Source of the DNA: Massilia sp. IC2-278
GTDB taxonomy: Bacteria; Pseudomonadota; Gammaproteobacteria; Burkholderiales; Burkholderiaceae_D
Length of the DNA: 64,000 nt
Assembly: GCF_020708045.1 (NCBI RefSeq)
Contig: NZ_JAJFES010000001.1
Span: 992,001-1,056,000 of the forward strand
Direction: 5' to 3'
Below the pieces are notes generated by a model. That model was not told where the DNA came from, ran no database searches, and saw only the letters and a program-made list of their open reading frames with translations. A program made the position numbers and the translations under genes. Each line of letters starts with the position of its first letter. Within the stretch, counting starts at the first letter, position 1. Shown in pieces: positions 46,040-55,112 of this stretch.

Positions 46040-47773
46040 ATGAAGATCATCCACACCACCCACCTCGCTGGCCTCGCCACCCTCGCCCTGCTCGGCCTTG
46101 CCGGCTGCGGCAGCAACAACCACGACGATCCGCCCGGCGTTCCCGCGCCGCCACCGGTGGCCCAGCTGCCGCAACTGAGCCCCGCCGTCGGCGCCACGCT
46201 GGGCGCCTGCACCGAGCTGGCAACGCGCGTCAACATCGCGGACACCACCATCACCGCCGCCAACGAGATCGCCGCCGGCACGCTGGCCATCGCCGGCAAG
46301 CCGGTCGCCGCGCATTGCCAGGTGCTGGGCCAGATGTTCCGCCGCGTCAGCCCGGTGGACGGCAAGAGCTACGCCATCGGCTTCGAGATGCGCCTGCCGC
46401 GCAACTGGAACGGCCGCTTCTTCTACCAGGCCAACGGCGGCGTCGATGGCAGCGTGGTCACGGCAACCGGCCCGGTGGGCGGCGGCGGGCCGCTCGACAA
46501 CGCCTTGAACCAGGGTTTTGCCGTGCTCAGTTCCGACGCCGGGCATGGCGCGCCGACGCCCTTCTTCGGCATCGACCCGCAGGCGCGCCTCGACTATGGC
46601 TACCAGGCCGTCGGCAAGCTGACGCCGATAGCCAAGAGCCTGATCGCGGTCGCCTATGGCAAGGCGCCGGACCGTTCCTACATCGGCGGCTGCTCGAACG
46701 GCGGACGCCACACCATGGTGGCGGCGGCGCGCTATGCCGAGCAGTACGACGGCTACCTGGCCGGTAACCCGGGGTATCGGCTGCCGCTGGCGGCGCTGGC
46801 CAACATCGCCGGCGCCAAGACTTATGCCGCGCTGGCGTCGACGCCCGGCGACCTGACGACCGGCTTTACCCAGGCCGAGCGTACGCTGGTGTCGAATGCG
46901 GTGCTGGGCAAGTGCGATGCGCTCGATGGCGCGGCCGATGGACTGGTCCAGGACACCGGCGCCTGCCAGGCCGCCTTCAGCCTGGAGCGCGACGTGCCGA
47001 CCTGCAGCGGCACGCGCGACGGCACTTGCCTCAGCAGCGCGCAGAAGACCGGGATCGCGGCGCTGTTTGCCGGCGCCAGGACTGAGAGCGGCACCACGAT
47101 CTATACCAGCTTCCCGTACGATGCAGGGTTCGGGACGAACGGCTGGGCGAGCTGGAAGTTTGGCGCGCCGATCGACCGCGACTCGGGCGCGGCGGCGTTC
47201 ATCTGGGCGGTGCCGCCGGAAGACCCGGCCACCTTCAACGGGCGCGACTTCGTGTTGAACGTGAATCTCGCAAGCCTGCTGGCGCGGGTGAATGCGACGA
47301 ATGCCACCTACACCGAATCCGGCACGAGCTTCATGACGCCGCCCGACGGCGCCAACCTGGCCAGGCTGAAGAACCGTGGCGCCAAGATGCTGGTCTACCA
47401 CGGCACCAGCGACCCGATCTTCTCGAGCGACGACACCACCGCGTGGTATGAGGCTCTGCGCACGGCGAACAGCGGCGATGCGTCGAACTTCGCGCGCTTC
47501 TTCCGGGTGCCGGGGATGAACCACTGCTCGGGCGGGCCGGCGCTGGACCAGTTCGACATGCTCACGCCGCTGGTGAACTGGGTCGAAAAAGGACAGGCGC
47601 CGGACAGCGTGCTGGCCAGTGCGCGCGGTGCGGGGAATGCGGGTGGGGTGAATGCGGACTTGCCGGCGGCGTGGTCGGCGGCGCGTAGCCGGCCGCTCTG
47701 CCCCTATCCGAAGGTGGCGCGGTACAAAGGGAGTGGGAACGTGGAGGATGCGGCGAGTTTCAGTTGCCAGTGA
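46040..47773 (+). CDS. tannase/feruloyl-esterase family lipoprotein
   Basis: 577 aa from the ATG at 46040 (ACAGGAGAC upstream). The start is a lipoprotein signal with a lipobox (LLGLAGC), so it is anchored in a membrane, probably the outer one. The tannase-family CS-D-HC triad is complete: Ser219 in GGCSNGG, Asp458 in TSDPIF and His495 in MNHC, with Cys218 and Cys496 able to form the family's disulfide. It would release ferulate from plant cell-wall esters or chlorogenate-type esters for the enzymes encoded just upstream. Confidence 0.9.
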   Translation: MKIIHTTHLAGLATLALLGLAGCGSNNHDDPPGVPAPPPVAQLPQLSPAVGATLGACTELATRVNIADTTITAANEIAAGTLAIAGKPVAAHCQVLGQMFRRVSPVDGKSYAIGFEMRLPRNWNGRFFYQANGGVDGSVVTATGPVGGGGPLDNALNQGFAVLSSDAGHGAPTPFFGIDPQARLDYGYQAVGKLTPIAKSLIAVAYGKAPDRSYIGGCSNGGRHTMVAAARYAEQYDGYLAGNPGYRLPLAALANIAGAKTYAALASTPGDLTTGFTQAERTLVSNAVLGKCDALDGAADGLVQDTGACQAAFSLERDVPTCSGTRDGTCLSSAQKTGIAALFAGARTESGTTIYTSFPYDAGFGTNGWASWKFGAPIDRDSGAAAFIWAVPPEDPATFNGRDFVLNVNLASLLARVNATNATYTESGTSFMTPPDGANLARLKNRGAKMLVYHGTSDPIFSSDDTTAWYEALRTANSGDASNFARFFRVPGMNHCSGGPALDQFDMLTPLVNWVEKGQAPDSVLASARGAGNAGGVNADLPAAWSAARSRPLCPYPKVARYKGSGNVEDAASFSCQ

Positions 47774-48115
47774 ATTGAAGCTGGGAGCGGGCGCGCGGGC
47801 GGAGGATGGCCCGTGCGCTCGGTTTGGTTTTTGGGTGGGTGCCGACCTCTCTTCGTGGTGGCTTGTTCGAGAGTGGTAAGTCTGGTCGTAGTCAGGGGCG
47901 GTTGAGTTATAGGTTTGGTGTGTTTTATTGGTTGGTTAGTTACATTTTTATTCTGATGTGATGCTCGTGGCGGTTGATTCTTTTCTTGGCTTGTTACTGC
48001 TGGGGTGCGAGGGGTCGACTCGCGCTGGGTGGCGGATGAGGCTGGGGTTTGATGAAGGCGCTCTACTGGTAACGCGAGCGCCGCGGCGACCGTCGCCGAT
48101 GGGCATGGGGTGAGA
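47774..48115. other. G/T-skewed non-coding stretch
   Basis: No gene. In 47821-48000 about three quarters of + strand bases are G or T, far from the GC-rich balanced neighbourhood. The last part of the esterase gene shows a milder skew in the same direction. No repeat or mobile gene was seen. Confidence 0.55.
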
Positions 48116-48231
48116 CGGCGTGGGCTCGAGAGCCCACCCTACCGGCGGGGGTTCGCGGCGTCGCGTCATGGTGGGTTCGAGAACCCACCCTACCCGATGC
48201 CGACGTGGTGGGTTCGGGAACCCGCCCTGCC
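48116..48231. repeat. REP-like palindrome cluster, three copies
   Basis: Copies at 48116-48142 (GCTC core), 48168-48193 (GTTC core) and 48204-48230 (GTTC core, one arm with a wobble pair), all inverted. The last ends 1 base from the binding-protein stop codon. They lie between the convergent esterase and binding-protein genes. Confidence 0.85.
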
Positions 48232-49362
48232 TTATTTGGTGACGGCGAGGACGGTGCGGCGGCCGCCCTTGAAGGTGTACAGGGTGATGGTGCCGTCGCG
48301 GATGTCGCCTCGCGCATCGAAGGCGATCGGGCCGGTCACGCCCTTCGTTTCGATCTTCGCCAGCACCGGCAGGTACTTGGCCGGTGCGCTGGAGCCGGCC
48401 TTGACCATGGCTTCGGCCATCGTCATCACGGCGTCGTAGGCATACGGCGCGTTGATCTGGACGTCGATGCCGAAGCGCTTCTTGTAGTCGGCGCGGAACT
48501 TGTCCATGCCGGCCTTGCCGGCCGCGTCCACCCCGCCCGCTTCCGCGCAGAACACCTGGCCGTCGGCCATCACGCCACCCGACAGTTTATGGATCTCGTC
48601 CGAGCAGATGCCGTCGCCGCCCATCATCTTGACGTTCATGCCGAGCTGCTTCATCTGGCGCAGCATCGGGCCGGCCACGGCGCTCATGCCGCCGAAGAAG
48701 ACCAGGTCCGGTTTCGCGGCGCGGATCTTGGTGAGAATCGCATTGAAGTCGCTTGCCTTGTCGTGCGTGAATTCGCGCGCGACGACGGTGGCGCCCTGGT
48801 CGCGCAGGCCTTTCGAGAACTCGGTCACCAGGCCCTGGCCATAGGCGGTGCGGTCGTCGATCACGGCGACGCGGCGCGCGTTCATCTTCTGCACGGCGTA
48901 GTGGCCCAGCGCCTGGCCCAGCTGCACGTCGTTGGCCACCACGCGGAAGGCGGTGTTGAAGCCCTGCTTGGTGTAGACCGGGCTGGTGCTCGACGGCGAA
49001 ATCTGCGGGATGCCGGCCTGGTTGTAGATCTTCGAAGCGGGAATCGTGGTGCCCGAGGTCTCGTGGCCGACCACGCCGTTCACGCGGCCGTCGACCAGCT
49101 TCTGGGCCACGTTGGTCGCCTGCTTCGGATCGCCGCCGTCGTCTTCGGCCACCAGCTCGAAGCGCACCTTCTTGCCGCCGATGGTCACGCCGCGCGCATT
49201 CAGGGCCTCGATCGCCATGCGGGCGCCGTTTTCGGTGTCCTTGCCGAAGTAGGAGACGGGGCCGGTAACGGCGGCCGAGTGGCCGATTTTGACCACTTCC
49301 TGGGCCGTTGCGGTTCCGGCGACGGCCAGGATGGCGGCGGCGATGATCGTGTGCTTCTTCAT
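48232..49362 (-). CDS. branched-chain amino-acid-type binding protein
   Basis: 376 aa from the ATG at 49362 (GGAAGT upstream); signal peptide ends GTATA. Mature start QEVVKIGHSAAVTGPVSYFGKD, with ISPSSTSPVY, is that of classical LivK/LivJ proteins. It differs from the three aromatic-linked paralogues in this window. No transporter core genes lie beside it. A leucine/isoleucine/valine ligand is likely from family resemblance. Confidence 0.87.
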   Translation of the reverse strand: MKKHTIIAAAILAVAGTATAQEVVKIGHSAAVTGPVSYFGKDTENGARMAIEALNARGVTIGGKKVRFELVAEDDGGDPKQATNVAQKLVDGRVNGVVGHETSGTTIPASKIYNQAGIPQISPSSTSPVYTKQGFNTAFRVVANDVQLGQALGHYAVQKMNARRVAVIDDRTAYGQGLVTEFSKGLRDQGATVVAREFTHDKASDFNAILTKIRAAKPDLVFFGGMSAVAGPMLRQMKQLGMNVKMMGGDGICSDEIHKLSGGVMADGQVFCAEAGGVDAAGKAGMDKFRADYKKRFGIDVQINAPYAYDAVMTMAEAMVKAGSSAPAKYLPVLAKIETKGVTGPIAFDARGDIRDGTITLYTFKGGRRTVLAVTK

Positions 49363-49459
49363 TACTTCCTCAAATGATGTTGACTGCGCGCGTACTTCGC
49401 GTACGCCGCGCGCGAAAGGAAGAACTATAGCAAGGATGCGCACTTCCCGCGCAGCAGGC

Positions 49460-49993
49460 CTACGCCCCGCTGCACATGTAGAGCGCCACCGGCGGGTAGG
49501 TCGCCAGGGCCACGCGCGCCTCCTCGCCGGCGCAGTCGGTTGCGCGAAAACCCAGGCGCTCCCAGAAGGCTTGCGAGGACTGCACCGAGACCAGCGCGCA
49601 GTTGCTCAGCCCTCGTACGCGCGCCAGTGCCTGCAACTGCTCCACCAGCAAGCGCGCCAGGCCGCGCCCCGCGGCGGCGGGCGATACCGACAGGTCGTGG
49701 ATGTACAGGGTATCGCCGTCCTCGGCGACATCGAAACGGGCATCCAGCGGCGTTACCGCGCCTTGCCGGCTGCGGTAGGCGAACACATAGGCGCAGACTT
49801 CGCCATCGCACTCGGCCACGAAGGAGGTGTCGCCGGCGGCACGGATTCGGGCGAGCACGACATCCGCCGCCTCCTGCATCGCCGGTGGATAGCATGCGGC
49901 CTGCACACGCAGCGCAGCGTCGAGATCGGTGTCGCGGATGGTGCGCAGGAGGACGGGTGACTGGAGCGTGGTTGTGGAGTCGCGCGGGTTCAT
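49460..49993 (-). CDS. GNAT-family N-acetyltransferase
   Basis: 177 aa from the ATG at 49993; an extended frame to 50254 adds only non-conserved residues. The acetyl-CoA-binding motif A is present (LYIHDLSVSPAAAGRGLARLLV) as is the C-terminal FWERLGFRA. Substrate unknown. No good Shine-Dalgarno identifies the start, so it remains provisional. Confidence 0.8.
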   Translation of the reverse strand: MNPRDSTTTLQSPVLLRTIRDTDLDAALRVQAACYPPAMQEAADVVLARIRAAGDTSFVAECDGEVCAYVFAYRSRQGAVTPLDARFDVAEDGDTLYIHDLSVSPAAAGRGLARLLVEQLQALARVRGLSNCALVSVQSSQAFWERLGFRATDCAGEEARVALATYPPVALYMCSGA

Positions 49994-50180
49994 GCAGGGT
50001 CGAGCCGGACAAAACCGCCATCCTAGCGCCCCGCCCCGCATTTGCCCAGCCGTGACTTGCTTGCAACGCAGCGCTGCCACGCAGAATTTTGTTTCCGCAC
50101 GGTTTGACACTGCCGGGCAGCGCCTGCCCGGCTTCCGGCATACTGGGGTTTCGTTTGCCCGCCCTGGACGAAAGCCGACC

Positions 50181-50555
50181 ATGACGACCACGCCGGAACC
50201 ACAGCGCACACCGCCCACGACCGCACAGCAGGCCGAGGAGCTGCCGTTTTGCACCCTGCTCTACCGCTTCATCTTCTTCGACTGGCTGTTCAAGGACGTC
50301 GGCGGCGCGCGCACGGCCATCGAGCGCCATGCCGCCTTCCAGCACAACCGGCGCATGAGCAAATACCTTCCGATCTACCTGCGGCGCTGGTCCTTCCTCA
50401 CCGCCTTCGACTTCGTGCTGGGCTTCGTGCTCGAGCGCGCCTTGCAGGCCACTCTGCTGTCGGCCTGGTTCTTTACCTGGAGCTGCGTAACGGCTACCGG
50501 CATGGTCGTAATCACGGTTGCGTGGATCTTCCTGACCCAGCCGCCGCAGTCCTAG
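50181..50555 (+). CDS. small membrane protein of unknown function
   Basis: 124 aa from the ATG at 50181. The N-terminal half is polar; residues 72-118 contain two hydrophobic segments ([16 protein letters not shown] and [14 protein letters not shown]). No family recognised. Precedes the leuA leader on the same strand. Weak ribosome-binding signal. Confidence 0.6.
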   Translation: MTTTPEPQRTPPTTAQQAEELPFCTLLYRFIFFDWLFKDVGGARTAIERHAAFQHNRRMSKYLPIYLRRWSFLTAFDFVLGFVLERALQATLLSAWFFTWSCVTATGMVVITVAWIFLTQPPQS

Positions 50556-50591
50556 ATTCACGTTCGCGCAACACCTGTTCAAAATCGAGGG

Positions 50592-50620
50592 TTGACACCG
50601 AACTATATTCGGCCTACAGT
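50592..50620 (+). promoter_or_regulatory. sigma-70 promoter of the leuA leader
   Basis: Consensus -35 TTGACA (50592-50597), 17-base spacer, -10 TACAGT (50615-50620). Transcription should start at about 50627-50628, at or next to the A of the leader ATG. It is the best promoter match noticed in the window. Confidence 0.75.
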
Positions 50621-50627
50621 CATATCA

Positions 50628-50708
50628 ATGTCTACCCAATTGCATCTGCTAACTGTCCTACCGCTCGCCGGCGCGCTATCGCCAGCGTTGCTACTACTAC
50701 GCGCCTGA
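50628..50708 (+). CDS. leucine-rich leader peptide of leuA (attenuator)
   Basis: A 26-residue reading frame with 10 leucines, including four in a row (TTG CTA CTA CTA) just before the end. Six of the ten leucine codons are CTA, rarely used elsewhere in this GC-rich window. That is the design of a leucine attenuator: slow decoding under leucine shortage stalls the ribosome and alters RNA folding downstream. There is no Shine-Dalgarno, and the promoter places the transcript start at or one base before the ATG, so it would be read from a leaderless message. Confidence 0.75.
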   Translation: MSTQLHLLTVLPLAGALSPALLLLRA

Positions 50709-50722
50709 CCGTCGCGTTCGAG

Positions 50723-50908
50723 TCCGGCCACCGTTGCCGGAACCCCAAAAGTAGTTACAGGAAGTTGTACGATGCCAGTCCCTCAGAATTCCTCGTCATT
50801 CATCATCCGCCAGGGCGCGACCCTGCCAGCCGGCGCACGCGCTGTGTTCCGCCTGCTGCTAAAACTACCGATCGGTTGCCGGGCCTAGCGTTCGTGGCCC
50901 GTCCGGCA
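50723..50908 (+). other. leuA leader RNA hairpins
   Basis: Two stems follow the leader frame: TCCGGC/GCCGGA (50723-50728 with 50736-50741) and TGCCGGGC/GTCCGGCA (50877-50884 with 50901-50908, one G-U pair). GCCGG words recur in both, so alternative pairing is possible. No U-run follows either, so termination may depend on Rho rather than being intrinsic. Confidence 0.45.
50772..50888 (+). CDS. possible second upstream reading frame
   Basis: A 38-codon frame with AGGAAG 9 bases before its ATG, ending in the left arm of the second leader hairpin. It contains [10 protein letters not shown] near the end, with codons CTG CTG CTA AAA CTA. It may be a second translated element in the leuA leader or chance; nothing outside this sequence supports it. 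Confidence 0.35.
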   Translation: MPVPQNSSSFIIRQGATLPAGARAVFRLLLKLPIGCRA

Positions 50909-50968
50909 GCCTCCGCCACATCGACGCCTTCCAGGCACGCATTCACAGCACAAGCAGGAGTACCGATC

Positions 50969-52666
50969 ATGTTGACCAACCCATCCGCCAAATACCGCCC
51001 CTTCGCCGCCGTCCCATTGGAAAACCGCCAGTGGCCGGGCAAGACCATCACCCAGCCGCCGATCTGGATGAGCACCGACCTGCGCGACGGTAACCAGGCC
51101 CTCATCGAGCCGATGAGCGTCGACAAGAAACTGCGCTTCTTCCAGACCCTGGTGCAGATCGGCCTGAAGGAAATCGAAGTCGGCTTCCCGTCTGCCTCGC
51201 AGACCGACTTCGATTTCGTGCGCATGCTGGTCGAGGACGGCCACATTCCCGACGACGTCACCATCATCGTCCTGACCCAGGCGCGCGACGAGCTGATTCG
51301 CCGCACCGTGGACTCGGCCGTCGGCGCCAAGCGCGCCATCGTCCACATCTACAACTCGGTGGCGCCGGTGTTCCGCCGCGTGGTGTTCGGCATGGAGCGC
51401 GAGGAGATCGTGCAGATCGCCGTGAACGGCACCCGCCTGATCAAGGAGCTCGTCGCCCAGCACCCGCAAACGCAATGGGGCCTGGAGTATTCGCCGGAAT
51501 CCTTCTCCACCACCGAGCTCGATTTCTCGAAGCAGATCACCGATGCGGTGAGCGCCGTCTGGCAGCCGACGCCCGAGAACAAGATGATCGTGAACCTGCC
51601 GTCCACGGTGGAAGCGAGCACGCCGAACGTGTACGCCGACCAGATCGAATGGATGTGCCGCAACCTGAACAACCGCGAGTCGCTGGTCATCAGCGTCCAC
51701 CCGCACAACGACCGCGGCACGGCCGTGGCGGCGGCCGAACTGGCCGTGATGGCCGGCGCCGACCGCGTCGAGGGCTGCCTGTTCGGGAATGGCGAACGCA
51801 CCGGCAACGTCGATCTGGTCACCCTCGCCATGAACCTGTACACGCAAGGCGTGCACCCGGGCCTGGACTTCTCCGACATCGACGCCGTGCGCCAGCTGGT
51901 CGAGGAATGCAACCAGTTGCCGGTGCACCCGCGCCACCCGTATGCGGGCGACCTGGTGTTCACCGCCTTCTCGGGTTCGCACCAGGACGCGATCAAGAAG
52001 GGCTTCGCCCAGCAAAAGGCCGACGCCATCTGGGAAGTGCCGTATTTGCCGATCGACCCGGCGGACCTCGGCCGCAGCTACGACGCCGTGATCCGCGTGA
52101 ACAGCCAGTCGGGCAAGGGCGGCATGGCTTACCTGCTCGAACAGGAATACGGCCTGCAACTGCCGCGCCGCCTGCAGATCGAATTCTCGCGCGTGGTGCA
52201 GCAGCTGGCCGACAGCAGCGGCCGTGAAATCGCCGCGGGCGACATCCACGCCCTGTTCGGGCGCGAATACCTGGAACAGCGGACGCCGTGGCGCTACGTG
52301 TCGCACCGCATGACCGAAGACAGCACGGGCGAGCAGCCGGTGCAGATCGAGGTGACGGCGCAGCAGGAGCGCGTCCAGTCGGTGCGCCGCGGCGCCGGCA
52401 ACGGCCCGATCGACGCCTTCGTGAATGCGCTCGGCCTGGACATCCGCCTGATGGACTACCACGAGCATTCGATCGGCTCCGGCGCGAATGCGCGCGCGGC
52501 CTGCTATGTCGAGCTGCGCGTCGGGAACGGCCCGACCCTGTTCGGCGCCGGCATCGACAGCAACATCGTCACCGCCTCCTTCCACGCGGTGCTGTCGGCG
52601 GTGAACCGCCATATGGCGGCGCAAGGCGCGGCAGGGGGCGCGGCGCACAGCGCCATCGCGGCCTGA
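50969..52666 (+). CDS. leuA: 2-isopropylmalate synthase (large type)
   Basis: 565 aa from the ATG at 50969, with AGGAG 8 bases upstream. First committed step of leucine synthesis: acetyl-CoA plus 2-oxoisovalerate. The DRE-TIM motif region [11 protein letters not shown] (Arg and Asp of the metal site), HPHNDRG and the glycine-rich [10 protein letters not shown] are present. The C-terminal 130 residues form the leucine-binding regulatory domain ([10 protein letters not shown]). Length and lack of insertion match the large LeuA type also found in actinobacteria. It is monocistronic here. Confidence 0.95.
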   Translation: MLTNPSAKYRPFAAVPLENRQWPGKTITQPPIWMSTDLRDGNQALIEPMSVDKKLRFFQTLVQIGLKEIEVGFPSASQTDFDFVRMLVEDGHIPDDVTIIVLTQARDELIRRTVDSAVGAKRAIVHIYNSVAPVFRRVVFGMEREEIVQIAVNGTRLIKELVAQHPQTQWGLEYSPESFSTTELDFSKQITDAVSAVWQPTPENKMIVNLPSTVEASTPNVYADQIEWMCRNLNNRESLVISVHPHNDRGTAVAAAELAVMAGADRVEGCLFGNGERTGNVDLVTLAMNLYTQGVHPGLDFSDIDAVRQLVEECNQLPVHPRHPYAGDLVFTAFSGSHQDAIKKGFAQQKADAIWEVPYLPIDPADLGRSYDAVIRVNSQSGKGGMAYLLEQEYGLQLPRRLQIEFSRVVQQLADSSGREIAAGDIHALFGREYLEQRTPWRYVSHRMTEDSTGEQPVQIEVTAQQERVQSVRRGAGNGPIDAFVNALGLDIRLMDYHEHSIGSGANARAACYVELRVGNGPTLFGAGIDSNIVTASFHAVLSAVNRHMAAQGAAGGAAHSAIAA

Positions 52667-52782
52667 GGCAGCGGCCCCGGCAAACAGGGCTGGCGGCAGC
52701 GCACTGCCCGCCGGCCCCTTCATGTGGCTATAATTGGACTCAGCCGTGCACTGGCGCGGCGTGTCCACTTAACGGAAAGCCC

Positions 52783-53280
52783 ATGAAGAAAGCTTCGCTC
52801 CTGCACGCGCATCTGGTTTTGTCCCTGTCCCTCGCATCCGGCGCCGCCCTGGCCGACGATGCCGCCGTCCTGAAATGCCGCACCCTGCCTGACACCGCCC
52901 AGCGCCTGGCCTGCTACGACGCGATGCCGGTCGGCGCCGCGCCGGCCGCCGCAAGCGCAGCCACCACCGCCGCCGCCGCAGCCGCCCCGGTCCGCGCCGC
53001 CCAGGCGCCGGAACAGCAGTTCGGCATCGAACACAGGGCCAAGGAAGCCGAGCCCGACCAGATCGAAAGCAGCATCGCCGGCGACTTCGACGGCTGGAGC
53101 GGCAACACCACCATCAAGCTCACCAACGGCCAGGTCTGGCGCATCACCGACGGCAGCCAGGCCGTGCTGCCTCTGATGCATAACCCGAAGGTCCGCATCA
53201 AGCGCGGCCTGTTCGGCGCCGCCTTCTTCTTCCAGGTGGACGGCCAGAACAGCACGGCGCGCGTCCGCCGTGTTCAGTAA
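52783..53280 (+). CDS. secreted protein with CYD motif, unknown function
   Basis: 165 aa. Signal peptide (HLVLSLSLASGAALA), then the periplasmic motif C-x4-D-x3-RLACYD (CRTLPDTAQRLACYDAM), an alanine-rich linker (about residues 48-75) and a C-terminal beta-rich domain (TTIKLTNGQVWRITDG, KVRIKRGLFGAAFF). This two-part layout is widespread in proteobacteria without a known role. It sits downstream of leuA but with a 116-base gap and its own start. Confidence 0.75.
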   Translation: MKKASLLHAHLVLSLSLASGAALADDAAVLKCRTLPDTAQRLACYDAMPVGAAPAAASAATTAAAAAAPVRAAQAPEQQFGIEHRAKEAEPDQIESSIAGDFDGWSGNTTIKLTNGQVWRITDGSQAVLPLMHNPKVRIKRGLFGAAFFFQVDGQNSTARVRRVQ

Positions 53281-53350
53281 CCGCGTCCAGTAACCGCGTG
53301 CAGTAGCGCAGCTTCCCGCCGGCGGCGCCGGCCATTCCCTACACGAGCCC

Positions 53351-53971
53351 ATGACGAAAAGCGAAGCCCGGCGCACGGCCATCCTGCGCACGGCCACCGA
53401 AGTGTTCCACGAGGCCGGCTTCGACCGCGCCTCGATGTCCGACATCTGCAACCGCGTCGGTTATTCGAAGGCGACGGTGTATGCCTACTTCAAGTCGAAG
53501 GAAGAGCTGCTGGTGGCGATCGCCCTGGACGCCGCCGAAGCCGAGTACGAGGCGGCGCGCGCGGCGCTGGCGGAGAGCCCCGCAGGCATCTGCGCCGCGC
53601 TCGAACACGTGGGCCGGCGCTACCTCGCCTTTGCCTGCGCGCCCGAGACGCTGGCCACGCGCCGCCTGGTGCTGGCCGAAGCCGGGCGCGCAGGCCTCGG
53701 CAACCAGTGCTACGATCTCGGCCCCGGCCGTGTGATCGCCGCCCTGGCCGCCCTGCTGCACGGGGCCATGGACGACGGCGAACTGGTGGAGGCCGGTAGC
53801 GAACTGGCGGCGCGCCACCTGAAGGCCCTGTTCGATGCCGAGTGGGGCGAGCGCCTGCTGTTCCAGGCCATCGAGGCGCTCGGGCCGGAACAGCTGGAGG
53901 CCAGCGCGGAGCGCGCCGTGGGCGTTTTCCTTGCCGCGTATGGCGCCGGCAAAGCCGGAGCCGCCACCTGA
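53351..53971 (+). CDS. TetR-family regulator
   Basis: 206 aa. N-terminal helix-turn-helix ILRTATEVFHEAGFDRASM with the recognition helix and KATVYAYFKSKEELL at about residues 36-50, typical of the family. The C-terminal ligand-binding part is not conserved. It precedes a small cytochrome c on the same strand by 14 bases. Target and ligand unknown. Confidence 0.9.
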   Translation: MTKSEARRTAILRTATEVFHEAGFDRASMSDICNRVGYSKATVYAYFKSKEELLVAIALDAAEAEYEAARAALAESPAGICAALEHVGRRYLAFACAPETLATRRLVLAEAGRAGLGNQCYDLGPGRVIAALAALLHGAMDDGELVEAGSELAARHLKALFDAEWGERLLFQAIEALGPEQLEASAERAVGVFLAAYGAGKAGAAT

Positions 53972-53985
53972 ATCCTGCCTTACCG

Positions 53986-54363
53986 ATGAAAACACTCTGC
54001 CTCATTGCCCTGCTCGGCCTGCACCTGAGCGCCGGCGCCGCCGACCTGGCCAACGGCCAGCGCCTGTTCAACGTGCGCTGCGCCTCCTGTCACGCCGTGG
54101 GCCCGTCGGCCAGCAACGGCTTCGGCCCGCAGCTCAATGGCCTGTTCGGGCGGCGCGCCGGCAGTGGCCCCGGCTACAGCTATTCGCCCGCCATGAAACG
54201 CGCCGGCATCGTCTGGAACGACAAGACCCTGGCCGCCTTCCTCGACGACCCGGACGACCTGGTCCCCGGCACCAAGATGCGCTTCTGGGGCATGAGCAAC
54301 CAAAAGCAGGTGGGCGACCTGCTGGCCTGGCTGCGCAGCCAGCAGCCGGCGCCGCAGCGCTGA
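53986..54363 (+). CDS. class I c-type cytochrome
   Basis: 125 aa with a signal peptide ending LSAGA. Haem site Cys32, Cys35, His36 (CASCH); likely axial Met98 in GTKMRF. Small soluble periplasmic cytochrome of the c2/c-550 group, an electron carrier. The start at 53986 begins the signal peptide. Confidence 0.92.
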   Translation: MKTLCLIALLGLHLSAGAADLANGQRLFNVRCASCHAVGPSASNGFGPQLNGLFGRRAGSGPGYSYSPAMKRAGIVWNDKTLAAFLDDPDDLVPGTKMRFWGMSNQKQVGDLLAWLRSQQPAPQR

Positions 54364-54401
54364 ACCTGCCGCTGCCTGCGCGCGGCGGGGTCCCCTGCTT
54401 C

Positions 54402-54947
54402 TCAGTCCGGACCGGGCCGTGCGATGCGGTAGAGCACATGCTGCGACAGCGGGTGTTCGGGCGGCAGCGCCGGATGGGCAAAGTCGTCGGCGGGATCGCG
54501 GCGCATGCCAAGGCGCTCCATCACGGCACGCGAGCGCAGGTTCGCGGGCACGGTGAACGAGACGATTTCCTCCAGGCCGAGCTTGTCGAAGCCATACGCG
54601 ATGCAGGCGCGCGCGCCTTCGGCCGCGTAGCCCTGACCCCAATAATCCCTCCCCAGGCACCAGCCCAGCTCGAAGCATGGCGCGAACGGCCGGTCGAAGT
54701 CCTGGTGTTTCAATCCCACGAAGCCCAGCAGCGCACCGGTCTCGGCCAGCGTCGCGGCAAAGTAGCAGGTGCCGTGGCGTTCGTACTGGGCGTTCTGGGC
54801 GGCCGCGAGCGCTGTGGTCTTGTCGCGCGTCCAGGGGCCGGGCAGGAATGCGTGGACCGCGGGGTCGGCAGTGACCCGCACGAAGGCGTCGATATCGTCC
54901 TCGCGCCAGGTGCGCAAGGCGAGCCGGGAGGTACGCAGGATGTCCAC
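54402..54947 (-). CDS. GNAT-family acetyltransferase (RimJ/RimL type)
   Basis: 181 aa from a GTG at 54947, preceded by AAGGA; an ATG at 55034 adds residues without similarity. Family pattern: LRTSRLALRTWREDD at the start, LGWCLGRDYWGQGYAAEGARA as the acetyl-CoA motif and PANLRSRAVMERLGM. Acts on a protein N-terminus or small molecule; substrate unknown. Confidence 0.87.
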   Translation of the reverse strand: MDILRTSRLALRTWREDDIDAFVRVTADPAVHAFLPGPWTRDKTTALAAAQNAQYERHGTCYFAATLAETGALLGFVGLKHQDFDRPFAPCFELGWCLGRDYWGQGYAAEGARACIAYGFDKLGLEEIVSFTVPANLRSRAVMERLGMRRDPADDFAHPALPPEHPLSQHVLYRIARPGPD

Positions 54948-55112
54948 TGTTGTCCTTATATCGGGGGAGGCCTGCGATTGTAAGCCTGAGCCGGGGACCA
55001 GGCCAAGCGTCTGGTGCGCTGCACGAATCTGCACCTTCTAATGCGGAAAACTGCGTTTACTTGCCGATTCGGGCAAGAACAGCTAGTATCGAGGCAAATT
55101 CCTGGAGCAATC

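Noticed and set aside
50249..50968. An N-terminal extension of LeuA of about 240 residues
   Set aside because: The frame is open but its residues show no conserved sequence, while the ATG at 50969 has a strong ribosome site and starts the family-typical N-terminus. The upstream region is better explained by the leader frame and promoter.
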